Part shown: piece by piece, positions 25,540 to 35,368 of the stretch
Layout: every line of letters begins with the position of its first letter
Position numbering within the stretch: the stretch's first letter is position 1
From: Streptomyces sp. NBC_00525
Lineage (GTDB): Bacteria > Actinomycetota > Actinomycetes > Streptomycetales > Streptomycetaceae
DNA: 64,000 nucleotides
Direction of reading: 5' to 3'
NCBI RefSeq assembly: GCF_036346595.1
Contig: NZ_CP107834.1
Span: 434,001 to 498,000 of the forward strand
Program-made: the position numbers and the translations under genes
Notes under the pieces: generated by a model
What the model was told of the DNA's origin: nothing
The model's database searches: none
The model's input: the letters and a program-made list of their open reading frames with translations, nothing else

Positions 25540-25563
25540 GGGGCGGCTTCCCCCTGCCGCCCC
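25540..25563 (+). terminator. Hairpin terminator
   Basis: GGGGCGGC (25540-25547) and GCCGCCCC (25556-25563) form a perfect 8-bp stem with an 8-base loop, 35 bases after the preceding stop. The rest of 25564-25773 shows no gene I can support. Confidence 0.55.
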
Positions 25564-25773
25564 GTGCCCGCACCTCGATCGATGCCCGAACGCGCCCGTC
25601 GCGCGGCGACCACCCCAGGGGAGGGGCCGTCCGCGACGGGCCGTTTCCGGCCGCTGTCACGCGCCCGGGAACTCACGGCGACGTGCCGTGCGTTGGGACC
25701 GATGGGCCGCTTCCGACGCGCGGCCCGGCCATCCGTACCGGGTCAGTACGGACACGGAAGGGGGTGCGGGACC

Positions 25774-26379
25774 GTGCGAGCGATGACCGGTGTCGTGCGC
25801 TGGCGCCACAACCCGCTGCGCCGGGCGACGGACCGGTTCGAGGCCTGGCTGGCCCTGGTCGCGTTCCTGCTGCTGATGCTGGCGGCTCCGGCCCTGGGCT
25901 GGCTCTGCGGAACGCGGACGGACGCGGCGCTCCAGGCGGTGGTGCGCGCCCAGCGGGCCGAACGGCATCCCACGACCGCCGTGGTGGTGCGCCGGGTGAC
26001 GGCCGCCCGTTTCACCGCCGACCCGGAGACGTCCACCGACAGCATGCGGCGCACCGCCGTGGTGGCGCGCTGGCGCGCCCCGGACGGCAGCGCCCGCACC
26101 GCCGAGGTCAGGACCGCCGGACGGAACGCGAATCCGGGGACCCGGGTCCGGATCTGGACCGACCGGCGCGGCGATCCCACGACCCGCCCGATGGACGCGG
26201 CGACCGGGCACACGCATGCCGCGCTGGCCGGGTTCGGCGCGGCGCTGCTGGCCGCGCTGCTGATCGAGTGCGGCCGGCGCCTGATCCTGTGGCGCATGAC
26301 GCAGCGCCGGTACGAGCGCATCGACCGGGCCTGGGCGGCGGTCGGCCCGGACTGGGGCAGGACGGGCGCGGGTAGCTAG
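25774..26379 (+). CDS. Rv1733c-like two-pass membrane protein
   Basis: The product is 201 residues. There is a membrane helix at about 22-44 (LALVAFLLLMLAAPALG), an extracytoplasmic domain of about 110 residues rich in Thr/Arg (VVVRRVTAARF, RTADGSARTAEV type strands), a second helix near 150-170 (LAGFGAALLAALLIE), and a short basic tail. This topology is that of the Rv1733c family of actinobacterial membrane proteins, whose function is unknown. The GTG at 25774 follows GGAAGGGGG at a good distance; the ATG at 25783 is an alternative. It stands alone between hairpin and promoter regions. Confidence 0.72.
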   Translation: MRAMTGVVRWRHNPLRRATDRFEAWLALVAFLLLMLAAPALGWLCGTRTDAALQAVVRAQRAERHPTTAVVVRRVTAARFTADPETSTDSMRRTAVVARWRAPDGSARTAEVRTAGRNANPGTRVRIWTDRRGDPTTRPMDAATGHTHAALAGFGAALLAALLIECGRRLILWRMTQRRYERIDRAWAAVGPDWGRTGAGS

Positions 26380-26547
26380 GCCGGGTGCCCGGACCTGCGG
26401 ATCGGGTCAACTCCCGGCCTCCGCGCGCGCTACGGTGGACCGGCCCGCCCGTCGCTTCCCCGGCAGGCGGACCCCGGCTGGTCGCCGTCGCGAGGCGGCT
26501 GACACGGGCATCACACACGCACCACGAGGCGGGGGCACGACAGCGCC

Positions 26548-28977
26548 ATGGCACAGGGCACGGTCCAGGTGACGCACACCGGCACATCGCGGTGGCGGCG
26601 CCGCACGGGTGAATACGCCTCCCTCACCGCGGCGCTGGAGGCGGCGGCCGACGGTGACGTGCTCACCGTCGCGCCCGGCACCTACCGGGAGAACCTGGTC
26701 ATCGGCCGCGCGGTGACGCTGCGCGGGCCCGAGGGCGCGGTCGGCTCCGTGCGCATCGCCCCGGCGGACGGGGTGCCGCTGACGCTGCGCGCCTCCGCCA
26801 TCGTCCAGGACGTCCATGTGGAGGGCCAGGACTCGGCGGCCCCCGCCGTGCTCGTCGAGGAGGGCGCGCCGGAGATAGCGGATGTACGCATCGTGACGCG
26901 CTCGGCCGCCGGTGTCGAGGTGCGGGGCTCCGCCCGGCCCACCGTCCGGCGGTGCACGGTGGACAATCCGGCCGGCGTCGGCATCGCCGTGCTCGACGGC
27001 GCGGGCGGGGTGTTCGAGGAGTGCGAGATCGTCTCGGCCGGCCAGTCCGGGGTCGCCGTGCGCGACGGCGGGCATCCCCGTCTCGACCGCTGCCGGGTGC
27101 ACCACGCCTCGGGCGCCGGACTGTCCGTCACCGGGGAGGGCAGCGGCCTGGAGGCCCTGGGCTGCGAGGTGTACGAGATCAAGGGCAGCGGTGTCCAGGT
27201 GACCTCGCGCGCCGCCGCCCACCTCACCGACTGCACGGTGCACCGCACTTCGGCGGACGGCGTCACGCTGGACACCGACGCGGTGCTGACGCTGGCCGAC
27301 TGCGACATCCACGACATCCCGGAGAACGCGGTGGATCTGCGTTCGCGGGCGGTGCTGACGCTGACCCGGTCGACGGTGCGCCGCTTCGGCCGCAACGGGC
27401 TCTCCGTCTGGGACCCAGGCACCCGGGTGGACGCCAACCAGTGCGAGATCCACGACAGTACGGGCGACTATCCGGCGGTCTGGGTCAGCGACGGGGCGAC
27501 GGTGATACTGGATTCCTGCCGGGTCCACGACGTGCCGGACGCCCTGTTCGTCCTCGACCGGGGCTCCCGCGCCGACGTCGTGGACAGCGATCTCTCCCAG
27601 GTCCGCAACACGGCGGTCTCCGTCAGCGACGGCGCGACCGCGCAGCTGGACGACTGCCGCATCCGGGAGGCGTCGACCGGCGCCTGGTTCCGGGACCACG
27701 GCAGCGGCGGCACGCTGAACAACTGCACCGTCGACGCCGTCCAGACGGGGGTGATCGTCACCAAGGGCGCCGACCCGGTCATCGAGCGGTGCACGGTGAC
27801 CTCGCCCGCCGAGGCCGGGTTCTATGTGTCGGCCGAGGGCCGGGGCACGTTCAACGGCTGCCGGGTCACGGGCAGCGAGGGCTACGGCTTCCATGTGATG
27901 GAGGGCTGCCGCACGACGCTCACCCGGTGCCGTACCGAGCGGTGCGCGCGCGGCGGCTACGAGTTCCCGGAGGGCGCCGGCCAGCAGGACGGCACCGGAA
28001 GCGGGCCGGTCGTCGAGGACTGCACCAGCGACGAGAGCGGACTGCGGACCACCGCTCCCCCGCCGGCCCCGGTCCTGACGGCCACCCAGTCCGCGCCCGG
28101 GCTGCTCGGCTCCGTCCCCGCACCGCGCCCGGTGGAGCCGCAGCCGGCCGCCTCCGCCGCCCCCGCGCGCACGTCCGGCGAGGTGCTGGGCGAGCTGGAC
28201 GCGCTGGTGGGGCTGGACAGCGTCAAGCGGGAGGTGCGGGCGCTGACGGACATGATCGAGGTGGGGCGCAGGCGCCGGGAGGCCGGGCTGAAGGCGGCCT
28301 CGGTCCGCCGCCATCTGGTGTTCACCGGTTCGCCGGGGACGGGCAAGACGACGGTGGCCCGGCTGTACGGGGAGATCCTGGCGGCGCTCGGGGTGCTGGA
28401 GCGGGGCCATCTCGTGGAGGTGTCCCGCGTCGATCTGGTCGGTGAGCACATCGGCTCGACCGCCATCCGTACGCAGGAGGCGTTCGACCGGGCGCGCGGC
28501 GGGGTGCTGTTCGTCGACGAGGCGTACGCGCTGTCGCCCGAGGACTCCGGCCGGGACTTCGGCCGGGAGGCGATCGACACGCTGGTGAAGCTGATGGAGG
28601 ACCACCGGGACGCGGTGGTCGTCATCGTCGCCGGGTACACGCGGGAGATGGAGCGGTTCCTGACCGTCAATCCGGGGGTGGCGTCCCGCTTCTCGCGGAC
28701 CATCACCTTCAGCGACTACGCGCCGGACGAGCTGCTGCGGATCGTGGAGCAGCAGTCGCGGGAGCAGGAGTACAGCCTGGCGTCGGGCACCGGCGAGGCG
28801 TTGCTGAAGTACTTCGCGGAGCTGCCCAAGGGCCCGGCATTCGGCAACGGGCGCACCGCTCGCCAGACGTTCGAGTCGATGGTCGAGCGGCACGCGGGCC
28901 GGGTCGCCCAGCTCGCCGATCCGAGCACGGACGACCTCACTCTGCTGTTCCCGGAGGACCTCCCGGCACTGCCCTGA
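26548..28977 (+). CDS. Right-handed beta-helix protein fused to AAA+ ATPase
   Basis: The product is 809 residues. Residues about 15-490 are repeated beta-helix turns of the pectate-lyase/NosD type ([19 protein letters not shown] and many similar turns), beginning with a GTYRENLVI segment. A Pro/Ala linker (about 500-540) leads to an AAA+ domain of the CbxX/CfqX, SpoVK and EccA class: Walker [10 protein letters not shown] near 594, Walker [10 protein letters not shown] near 652, and sensor residues around [11 protein letters not shown]. Such ATPases remodel protein partners; the helix may serve as a binding scaffold (inference). The 3' end overlaps the convergent hydrolase gene by 41 bases. 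Similar fusions occur in other Streptomyces, so it is probably a conserved chromosomal gene. Confidence 0.85.
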   Translation: MAQGTVQVTHTGTSRWRRRTGEYASLTAALEAAADGDVLTVAPGTYRENLVIGRAVTLRGPEGAVGSVRIAPADGVPLTLRASAIVQDVHVEGQDSAAPAVLVEEGAPEIADVRIVTRSAAGVEVRGSARPTVRRCTVDNPAGVGIAVLDGAGGVFEECEIVSAGQSGVAVRDGGHPRLDRCRVHHASGAGLSVTGEGSGLEALGCEVYEIKGSGVQVTSRAAAHLTDCTVHRTSADGVTLDTDAVLTLADCDIHDIPENAVDLRSRAVLTLTRSTVRRFGRNGLSVWDPGTRVDANQCEIHDSTGDYPAVWVSDGATVILDSCRVHDVPDALFVLDRGSRADVVDSDLSQVRNTAVSVSDGATAQLDDCRIREASTGAWFRDHGSGGTLNNCTVDAVQTGVIVTKGADPVIERCTVTSPAEAGFYVSAEGRGTFNGCRVTGSEGYGFHVMEGCRTTLTRCRTERCARGGYEFPEGAGQQDGTGSGPVVEDCTSDESGLRTTAPPPAPVLTATQSAPGLLGSVPAPRPVEPQPAASAAPARTSGEVLGELDALVGLDSVKREVRALTDMIEVGRRRREAGLKAASVRRHLVFTGSPGTGKTTVARLYGEILAALGVLERGHLVEVSRVDLVGEHIGSTAIRTQEAFDRARGGVLFVDEAYALSPEDSGRDFGREAIDTLVKLMEDHRDAVVVIVAGYTREMERFLTVNPGVASRFSRTITFSDYAPDELLRIVEQQSREQEYSLASGTGEALLKYFAELPKGPAFGNGRTARQTFESMVERHAGRVAQLADPSTDDLTLLFPEDLPALP

Positions 28978-31360
28978 AGTCCTCGCGGGCGGGTTCCGTC
29001 TGCTGGGGCAGGACGGGCACGAGCCGTTCCAGGAGGGCGGCGCGCTCCTCGGCGAAGACGGGGTCGGCCTGGTAGTCGGAGTGGCCGAGGACCGGCTCGG
29101 GCAGCGGATGCTCGGGGGTGCGTCCGTAGACCAGCGGGTCCTCCAGCGGGCCCCGGTCGACTTCCGGGCCGGATTCCAGGCCGAGCCTGATCGCGCCGCC
29201 GATGGGGTCGGTGGCCCGCCACAGGTTGCGCCAGCAGTGCACGGAGCGGTGCAGCCCGTGGAGCTGCTCCGGTCCGAAGTAGGCCGGGAACCAGCGGCCG
29301 TAGAGGCGTTCGAGCGGGGAGCCGTAGGTGAGCAGGGCGACCCGGCGGCGGGTGCGGGCGGGCAGCTGCCAGACCGCGGAGGCCGCGAGGACGCTGCCCT
29401 GGGAGTGCCCGGAGATGACGAGGCGGCCGCGGGTGAGGGCGGTCCAGCCGGACATCCGGGAGGCCAGGTCGGGTACGGCGCGCTCGGCGTAGCAGGGCGG
29501 TGCGAAGGGGTGGGCGGCGCGCGGCCAGAACGTGCCGACGTCCCACAGGATGCCGATGGTGCGCCGGGCGGATTCGTCGCGGTAGGCCCGTCTGCCGCAG
29601 GCGACGAAGACGAGGAAGCCGAAGCCGATCAGCCAGGAGCCGGTGGACTGGGCCGCCTCGGCCACCGATTCGGCGAAGGAGCCGCTGCCGTCGAGGGCGC
29701 GTCCGGGGACCTCGCCGGTGGCCCAGGCACCGGCGACCGCCGCCGCGCCGAGCAGGAGCGTGGCGCCGGAGACGAGTCCGAGCATGCCGGGGGCGGAGTC
29801 GGTGAGCGCGGCCGTGGCCCGGATGAGGGCGATCTGCTTGGTCCGGGACGGGTCGGGGCACGGCTCCCCGTACTCGGCGTCGATGACCGGTTCCAGCCGG
29901 CGGGCGGTCAGCCAGGTGCGTACGCCGAGGACGGCGCCCGGTACCAGGAGCAGTGCGAGGAGGACGGGGATGACGGACGCCTGCCAGCTGAGCAGGACCG
30001 GCGGTCCCGCTATGAAGGCGCTGCGGCCCATGCCGGGGCTGCCGGGTCCGTCGAGCCAGTCGGCGACGCGCTGGGCGATGCCGCCGGTCATCACGCCGCC
30101 GAGGGCGCAGGCGAGCATCGCGACGGCGGGTCCGCCGAGGCCGCGCAGAACGGTGCGCGGCTCGGGGCAGCGCCGGTAGAGGTCGAGGGAGACGGCGGCG
30201 AGGGCGACGATCAGGATGCCCTGGGCGAGGGTGACCACCCGGAACGTGGTGTCGCCGGGGAGGGTGCCGGAGGAGGTCCAGCCGGGGCGGGACCAGCCGG
30301 CGTGCACGGCGGCCAGGACGAGGAGGGTGAGCGCGGCGCCGGGCAGCCAGGTGATGAGGGCGCGGTCGAGCCGGTTGTCGAGGCGGCGTTCGCTGCGGCC
30401 CCGGCGGCAGACGACCCAGAGCACGACGATCAGCCCGGCGGCGAGCGCGATCTCGATGAGCCGGCCGAGGTACGGGGCCACGGGTCCGCCGGCCGCGCGG
30501 TCGTGGCGGGCGGCGGCCTCGGTGACGGACGCGGTGACGGTGAGGAAGCCGGCGGCGGTGTGGGCGGCGCGCAGCCGGGCGACGAGGCGGCGCCCGTACC
30601 AGAATCCGGGCCGTCCGAGCGCGGGGCGGACGATTTCGGGGGCGGGCAGGGGGTCGGTGCCGTCCTCGTCGTCCGCGTGGGCGCCGGTCAGCGGGCGCTG
30701 GGATTCGTAGGCGCTCCAGGTCCGGTTGGACAGGAACCAGAGCAGTCCGACGAGCGCGGCCGGTACGACGGCGGCCAGGGCGAGGCGGCGGCCGGGCTGC
30801 GACCACCAGCCGCCCTGGTCGGCGGCGAGGAAGCCGAGCCAGGAGCGCTGGTCGGAGCAGGCGGCGACGCCCGCGCACTGCCAGGCGGTGAGGTCGAGGG
30901 CGACCTCACAGGCGGCGGCCGTGAGCAGCACGGTGAGGCTGAGCGCGATGAGCCGTACGAGGACTCCGTAGAGCCGGACGGCGCGGGGGCGCCGCCGGGC
31001 GACGGGGCGCATCCAGTGGGCGAGGTTGATCACCATGAACGGCAGGAGCAGCAGCCACAGCGCGCGGGAGCCGTTGCCGGAGGTGAGGTTGGACCAGCAG
31101 TACGCCTCGGCGACGGGCTTGTCCCGGTAGCGCTCGGGGTGCTGTTCGGCGTCGGTGTCGGCGGAGCGGCGGTAGATGGCGGCGGTGGTGTCGCCGGTGA
31201 TGCGGACCGTGCGCGGGTCGACGAGCATGTCCTGGGGGGTGGTCCCGCCCACCCCGTGGACCAGTAATTCCAGCGCGGGCCCGGTGGGGTGCGGGGCAGG
31301 GGTGGCAGGGGGCACGGGCGTCTCGCTCTCGGAGGGGGAAGGCGGCTGATGCCCGGTCAC
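28937..31360 (-). CDS. Large membrane protein with alpha/beta-hydrolase (lipase-like) motifs
   Basis: The product is 807 residues. It begins with a Pro-rich segment, then [17 protein letters not shown] near 30, where HGVGG is an oxyanion-type motif. About eight hydrophobic segments fill 100-620. [12 protein letters not shown] nucleophile elbow lies near residue 650 and is followed by [11 protein letters not shown]. The Ser elbow and HGxGG in one chain indicate a serine hydrolase split by a membrane region, perhaps acting on lipids. The catalytic His may be in GHSDYQ near 765. It is divergent from the DeoR-type regulator. I do not recognise a characterised relative, so the substrate is unknown. 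Confidence 0.68.
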   Translation of the reverse strand: MTGHQPPSPSESETPVPPATPAPHPTGPALELLVHGVGGTTPQDMLVDPRTVRITGDTTAAIYRRSADTDAEQHPERYRDKPVAEAYCWSNLTSGNGSRALWLLLLPFMVINLAHWMRPVARRRPRAVRLYGVLVRLIALSLTVLLTAAACEVALDLTAWQCAGVAACSDQRSWLGFLAADQGGWWSQPGRRLALAAVVPAALVGLLWFLSNRTWSAYESQRPLTGAHADDEDGTDPLPAPEIVRPALGRPGFWYGRRLVARLRAAHTAAGFLTVTASVTEAAARHDRAAGGPVAPYLGRLIEIALAAGLIVVLWVVCRRGRSERRLDNRLDRALITWLPGAALTLLVLAAVHAGWSRPGWTSSGTLPGDTTFRVVTLAQGILIVALAAVSLDLYRRCPEPRTVLRGLGGPAVAMLACALGGVMTGGIAQRVADWLDGPGSPGMGRSAFIAGPPVLLSWQASVIPVLLALLLVPGAVLGVRTWLTARRLEPVIDAEYGEPCPDPSRTKQIALIRATAALTDSAPGMLGLVSGATLLLGAAAVAGAWATGEVPGRALDGSGSFAESVAEAAQSTGSWLIGFGFLVFVACGRRAYRDESARRTIGILWDVGTFWPRAAHPFAPPCYAERAVPDLASRMSGWTALTRGRLVISGHSQGSVLAASAVWQLPARTRRRVALLTYGSPLERLYGRWFPAYFGPEQLHGLHRSVHCWRNLWRATDPIGGAIRLGLESGPEVDRGPLEDPLVYGRTPEHPLPEPVLGHSDYQADPVFAEERAALLERLVPVLPQQTEPAREDFRAVPGGPPGTAE

Positions 31361-31505
31361 CGCGGAAGCGGACAGGCGCGGTGCCGTGGTCGTCGTCCGT
31401 CCTGTCGAATCTTCCCCCGGAGGACGGTCGCCGACACCGCGTGGCAGGATGACTCCGTCGATACGGACTCCTGTACGGCCAGAGGGAAGGGCGAGGGCCC
31501 CGGCG

Positions 31506-32342
31506 TTGAGCGAGAATCAGAATCTGCTCGCGGAGCAGCGACGTGCGCTGATCCTCGACGAGGTGCGCCGGCGCGGCGGGGTGCGGGTCAACGAGCTGAC
31601 CCGGAAGCTGAGCGTCTCGGACATGACGGTCCGCCGGGATCTGGACGCGCTGGCCCGGCAGGGTGTGATCGAGAAGGTGCACGGCGGCGCGGTGCCGGTG
31701 GTCGAGGCGAGTACGCACGAGCCGGGTTTCGAGGCGAAGTCGACGCTGGAGCCGACCGCCAAGGAGGACATCGCGCGGGCCGCGGCCGCGATGGCCGTGC
31801 CGGGCAGTGCGATCGCCCTGTCCGGCGGCACCACGACGTACGCGCTGGCGCGGCATCTGCTGGACGTGCCGGATCTGACGGTGGTGACGAATTCGGTGCG
31901 GGTCGCGGACGTGTTCCACGCGGCGCAGCGGCCGGCCGGTTCGGGCGGGCGTCCCGGAGCGGCGACGGTGGTGCTGACGGGCGGGGTGCGTACGCCGTCG
32001 GATTCGCTGGTGGGCCCGGTCGCCGACCGGGCGATCGCCGAGCTGCATTTCGATGTGCTGTTCCTCGGGGTGCACGGGATCTCGGCGGAGGCGGGGCTGT
32101 CCACGCCGAACCTGGCGGAGGCGGAGACGAACCGCCGGTTCGTGCGGTCGGCGCGCCGGGTGGTGGTGGTCGCCGACCACACCAAGTGGGGCACGGTGGG
32201 CCTCAGTTCGTTCGCCACGCTGGACGAGGTGAGCACCCTGGTGACCGACGCGGGGCTGCCGGCGGCGGCGCGCGCGGAGATCGAGGAGCATCTGCCCGGC
32301 CTGCTGGTGGCCGGCGGGGGCGACGCCGCCGACGGCGGCTGA
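31506..32342 (+). CDS. DeoR family transcriptional regulator
   Basis: The product is 278 residues from the TTG at 31506. The N-terminal helix-turn-helix VRVNELTRKLSVSDMTVRRDLDALARQG and the following VHGGAV are diagnostic of the DeoR family. The C-terminal sugar-phosphate sensor domain has ALSGGTTTYALA, VVTNS, LTGGVRTPSDSLVGP and FLGVHGIS. Such proteins usually repress sugar or nucleoside catabolic genes and respond to phosphorylated sugars. The start is uncertain: ATG 31449 or GTG upstream would add residues that look non-conserved (RTPVRPEGRARAPA). No catabolic operon is adjacent, so the target is unknown. Confidence 0.85.
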   Translation: MSENQNLLAEQRRALILDEVRRRGGVRVNELTRKLSVSDMTVRRDLDALARQGVIEKVHGGAVPVVEASTHEPGFEAKSTLEPTAKEDIARAAAAMAVPGSAIALSGGTTTYALARHLLDVPDLTVVTNSVRVADVFHAAQRPAGSGGRPGAATVVLTGGVRTPSDSLVGPVADRAIAELHFDVLFLGVHGISAEAGLSTPNLAEAETNRRFVRSARRVVVVADHTKWGTVGLSSFATLDEVSTLVTDAGLPAAARAEIEEHLPGLLVAGGGDAADGG

Positions 32343-32369
32343 CGGGAAAAGGGGGATTCCGCTCCGCTC

Positions 32370-32395
32370 GTGACAGCGCTGTCACCCCCTAGGAT
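32370..32395 (+). promoter_or_regulatory. Perfect 16-bp palindromic operator and -10 before SRPBCC gene
   Basis: GTGACAGCGCTGTCAC (32370-32385) is a perfect inverted repeat with the central CG typical of LacI-family operators. It is followed by TAGGAT (32390-32395), which ends 6 bases before the GTG start at 32402. The operator would lie between -35 and -10, the classic position for repression. Confidence 0.6.
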
Positions 32396-32401
32396 TTGGG
32401 T

Positions 32402-32854
32402 GTGGCCGTCTTCCGGATCGAGCGTTTCACTCCGTTGTCCGCAGCCGAGTCCTGGCGCCGGGTGACGGACTGGGAGCGGCATGCGGCGCATGTGCCGCTG
32501 ACCACGATCACGGTGCCGACGGGGTTGCCGACGCGGGTCGGGACGGTTTTCGTGGCGCGGACGGGTGTGGGTCCGCTGGCGTTCGACGATCCGATGGAAG
32601 TGGTCCGCTGGTCGCCGCCGGCCGGGGGCCGGGCGGGGACGTGCCGGCTGGAGAAGCGCGGCCGGGTGGTGCTGGGCCGGGCGTCGATCGATGTGTATCC
32701 GAACCGGGCCGGCTCGCATGTGGTGTGGGTGGAGGAGCTGAGCCTGCGGCTGCTGCCGCGCTGGGCGGACCCGGTGGTCGCCGGGGCGGGGCGGCGGGTC
32801 TTCGGGCGGGTGCTGGACGCCGTGCTGGACCGTCCGGTGCGCCGGTACGGCTGA
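32402..32854 (+). CDS. SRPBCC (START-like) family protein
   Basis: The product is 150 residues with the helix-grip layout of polyketide-cyclase/dehydrase-type SRPBCC proteins: FRIERFTPLSAAESWRRVTDWERHA at the N-terminus, a run of beta strands, and a long C-terminal helix (AGAGRRVFGRVLDAVLDRPV). The family binds hydrophobic ligands; no catalytic function can be read. GTG 32402 is supported both by AGGA at 32391 and by a -10 hexamer whose spacing predicts a leaderless mRNA. The upstream palindrome suggests tight control. It is convergent with the PLP-enzyme gene across a hairpin. Confidence 0.72.
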   Translation: MAVFRIERFTPLSAAESWRRVTDWERHAAHVPLTTITVPTGLPTRVGTVFVARTGVGPLAFDDPMEVVRWSPPAGGRAGTCRLEKRGRVVLGRASIDVYPNRAGSHVVWVEELSLRLLPRWADPVVAGAGRRVFGRVLDAVLDRPVRRYG

Positions 32855-32906
32855 GACCGGCCGGCGAATGGAGGGCGGCCGGCGCTCCCGCACCGGCCGG
32901 CCGGTC
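32855..32906. terminator. Bidirectional terminator hairpin
   Basis: GACCGGCCGGC (32855-32865) and GCCGGCCGGTC (32896-32906) form a perfect 11-bp stem in the short gap between two convergent genes, where it could stop transcription from both sides. Confidence 0.6.
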
Positions 32907-32914
32907 CGTTCCGG

Positions 32915-34051
32915 TCAGTTCCGGGGCCAGCTGCCGGTGGTCAGGAAGTGGTCGATGGTGCGGGTGTACGGGGCGATGTCGAGGCCCTGTTCGGTGAGCC
33001 AGGCGTCGGAGTAGTACTTGTCGAGGTAGCGGTCGCCGGGGTCGCAGATCAGGGTGACGACGCTGCCCGCGACGCCCTGGGCGAGCATTTCGGCGACCAG
33101 CTTGAACGCGCTCCACAGCCCGGTGCCGGTGGAGCCGCCCGCCTTGCGCCCGATGGCGCGTTCCAGGGTGCGTACGGCCGCGACGCTGGCCGCGTCCGGC
33201 ACCTTCATCATCCGGTCGATGGCGCCGGGCACGAAGCTGGGTTCCATGCGCGGCCGGCCGATGCCCTCGATGCGCGAGCCGCAGTCGCTGGTGACGTGCG
33301 GGTCGTTGTGGGTCCAGCCGTCGAAGAAACAGGAGTTCTCCGGGTCGGAGACACAGATCCTGGTGTCGTGCTGCATGTAGCGCACATAGCGGGCGATGGT
33401 CGCCGAGGTGCCGCCGGTGCCCGCGGTGGCGACGATCCAGGTGGGTTCCGGATACCGTTCGAGCCGCAGTTGCTGGTAGACGGACTCGGCGATGTTGTTG
33501 TTGCCCCGCCAGTCGGTGGCCCGCTCGGCATACGTGAACTGGTCCATGTAGTGGCCGCCGGTCTCCGCGGCGAGCCGTGCCGATTCCTCGTACATGCGGC
33601 GGGAGTCGTCCACGAAGTGGCAGCGTCCGCCGTGGAATTCGATGAGCCGGCATTTCTCCGGGCTGGTGGTGCGGGGCATGACGGCGATGAACGGCACGCC
33701 GATGAGTTTGGCGAAGTACGCCTCCGAGACTGCGGTCGACCCGCTGGACGCCTCGATGACCGGTTTGCCGGGCCTGATCCAGCCGTTGCAGAGCCCGTAG
33801 AGGAAGAGCGAGCGCGCCAGCCGGTGCTTGAGGCTGCCGGTGGGGTGTGTCGACTCGTCCTTGAGGTAGAGGTCGATGCCCCAGGTGTCCGGCAGCGGGT
33901 AGCGCAGCAGATGGGTGTCGGCGGAGCGGTTGGCGTCGGCCTGCACCTTGCGGACGGCGTCCTTGAGCCAGGTGCGGTAGGCCGGGTCGGAGCGGTCGAT
34001 GTCGAGGGTGGTCGCGGCTGCGCCGCCGTGCCCGTGCTGGGGGGTGTCCAT
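32915..34051 (-). CDS. PLP-dependent cysteine synthase family protein (Cds1-like)
   Basis: The product is 378 residues of the fold type II PLP family. The PLP lysine is in [27 protein letters not shown] follows as the substrate loop, and TAGTGGTSA is the phosphate-binding loop. A C-terminal [16 protein letters not shown] matches the family end. Actinobacterial relatives of this length have been described as L-cysteine desulfhydrases producing hydrogen sulfide, while others are cysteine synthases; the sequence alone does not decide. ATG 34051 is chosen because GAGGAGAAG precedes it; the upstream in-frame extension lacks conserved features. Confidence 0.82.
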   Translation of the reverse strand: MDTPQHGHGGAAATTLDIDRSDPAYRTWLKDAVRKVQADANRSADTHLLRYPLPDTWGIDLYLKDESTHPTGSLKHRLARSLFLYGLCNGWIRPGKPVIEASSGSTAVSEAYFAKLIGVPFIAVMPRTTSPEKCRLIEFHGGRCHFVDDSRRMYEESARLAAETGGHYMDQFTYAERATDWRGNNNIAESVYQQLRLERYPEPTWIVATAGTGGTSATIARYVRYMQHDTRICVSDPENSCFFDGWTHNDPHVTSDCGSRIEGIGRPRMEPSFVPGAIDRMMKVPDAASVAAVRTLERAIGRKAGGSTGTGLWSAFKLVAEMLAQGVAGSVVTLICDPGDRYLDKYYSDAWLTEQGLDIAPYTRTIDHFLTTGSWPRN

Positions 34052-34276
34052 CTGCGCGCTTCTCCTCGTACGGCCGGTTCGGGTGGCCCCACGATAGGCC
34101 CCCCACCTGCACAAACATTGACTTTGATGGTCCATAGCACTGCCTTGGTGTCGGGGCGGGGAGCGGCGCCGCACGGCGGCGCGAATGCGCCGTTCACCCA
34201 CCGGCCCGCTCTGGTGCGCGGGGGCCGGGATGTGCACACTTCGTCTCAGAGGCATGACGAAGGGGGCGAAGAGGCC

Positions 34277-34594
34277 ATGTCCGAAACGGAGTTCAGTGCT
34301 ACGGGTGTGCGCATCGACCGGTGGGCGCGTTCGGTCACGAGGGCCGGGCAGGTGACCGTCAAGGACGGCCGGGTGGCCCTGCTGACGAGTTACGGGCGGG
34401 AGATCGACAGCGCGCCGGTGGGAACGGTGCGCGCGGGCCGGCCGTGGTTCGCGGGGGCGGACGCCACGGTCGCGCGGGTCAACGGGACGCGGTACCGGCT
34501 GACGATGCGGCCGCCGGAGGGCAAACCCGGTGACGCGGCGCCCTCGCACCGGTTCCTGGAGGCGCTGTACAGCGCGGGGGGCAGGCGGAGCTGA
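34277..34594 (+). CDS. Small conserved-type protein of unknown function
   Basis: The product is 105 residues beginning [16 protein letters not shown], with a central beta-rich stretch ([42 protein letters not shown]) and a C-terminal helix ([12 protein letters not shown]). No membrane or signal segment is present. The AGGGGGCGAAGAGGCC upstream of ATG 34277 supplies a ribosome site. The alternation of short strands suggests a small PH-like or SH3-like barrel, but I cannot name a family. The 225 bases upstream, shared with the divergent PLP enzyme, are locally AT-richer and presumably hold promoters for both. Confidence 0.65.
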   Translation: MSETEFSATGVRIDRWARSVTRAGQVTVKDGRVALLTSYGREIDSAPVGTVRAGRPWFAGADATVARVNGTRYRLTMRPPEGKPGDAAPSHRFLEALYSAGGRRS

Positions 34595-34780
34595 CGGCGC
34601 CGGGGCCGGGGGCACCGCGAGTTGCGCGGGTGTATGCCCTGAGCGACATTGGAGTCACGTCACTCATGGTGTACCGGCGGTGACACTGCGATCCAGGCCC
34701 GCCGGCCCGGACTCAGCAGCGGTCGTGGGCTGAATCCGTTCCTCCGTCTTCTTCCGGACCTATTTCGGGGAGTCGCAGCC

Positions 34781-35299
34781 GTGATCAGCGAGCCAAGCAG
34801 GCACTGCACGGTGGAGCTCCAAGCCCTGCCGTCGCGGATCGGTCAGGTCCGCAGAATCGTCTCGGCGCAACTGCGCCACTGGCATCTCGACGCTCTGATC
34901 GACCAGACGACACTGGGCGTCACCGAGCTTCTCACCAATGTCCACCGGCACGCACAGCCGGACAAGGCGTGCACCGTCGAGATCGAGTTGCTGCTCGAAC
35001 GGCTCATGGTGTCCGTCCATGACCACGATCCGCGGCTGCCGACCGTGCGCGAGGCCGACGAGTCCAGCACGTCGGGGCGCGGGCTCGCGCTGATCGCCGC
35101 GGTCAGCGAGAGCTGGGGCGTACGCCCCCGGGGCGGTGCGGGGAAGGTCGTGTGGTTCACGCTCCCCACCCCGGCCACGCCCGGCCGGCCGCCGCGGGAG
35201 GTGTACGGGGCGACCGCGGACGGGCCGTTCGACCTGGTCGTCCTGGAGCCGCCGCAGGGCGCGCCGCCCCCGACGACGCGTTCGGCGGTGGTGGGCTGA
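34781..35299 (+). CDS. Anti-sigma-factor-like ATP-binding protein (HATPase_c)
   Basis: The product is 172 residues. It has the GHKL kinase fold of RsbW-like regulators: VRRIVSAQLRHW, an N-box LGVTELLTNVHRHA (Glu and Asn for Mg-ATP), a DHDPRLP G1-like segment, and TSGRGLALIAAVS as the G2 lid. In Streptomyces dozens of these small ATPases modulate sigma factors or other partners in development and stress. GTG 34781 follows GGGGAG at a good distance. No partner sigma factor or anti-anti-sigma gene is adjacent, so the partner is unknown. A strong hairpin terminator follows. Confidence 0.85.
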   Translation: MISEPSRHCTVELQALPSRIGQVRRIVSAQLRHWHLDALIDQTTLGVTELLTNVHRHAQPDKACTVEIELLLERLMVSVHDHDPRLPTVREADESSTSGRGLALIAAVSESWGVRPRGGAGKVVWFTLPTPATPGRPPREVYGATADGPFDLVVLEPPQGAPPPTTRSAVVG

Positions 35300-35304
35300 G
35301 ACCG

Positions 35305-35339
35305 CGGAGGCGGGGCACTCCCGAGGTGCCCCGCCTCCG
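35305..35339. terminator. Strong bidirectional terminator hairpin
   Basis: CGGAGGCGGGGCAC (35305-35318) and GTGCCCCGCCTCCG (35326-35339) make a perfect 14-bp stem with a 7-base loop between the convergent ATP-binding and ROK genes. Confidence 0.75.
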
Positions 35340-35368
35340 TGCGTATGCGTACGGCAGCCGCGCCGGGC

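Noticed and set aside
32915..34615. Longer PLP-enzyme start at 34615.
   Set aside because: The extension crosses the divergent small gene at 34277 and lacks conserved features. ATG 34051 has a strong GAGGAG site.
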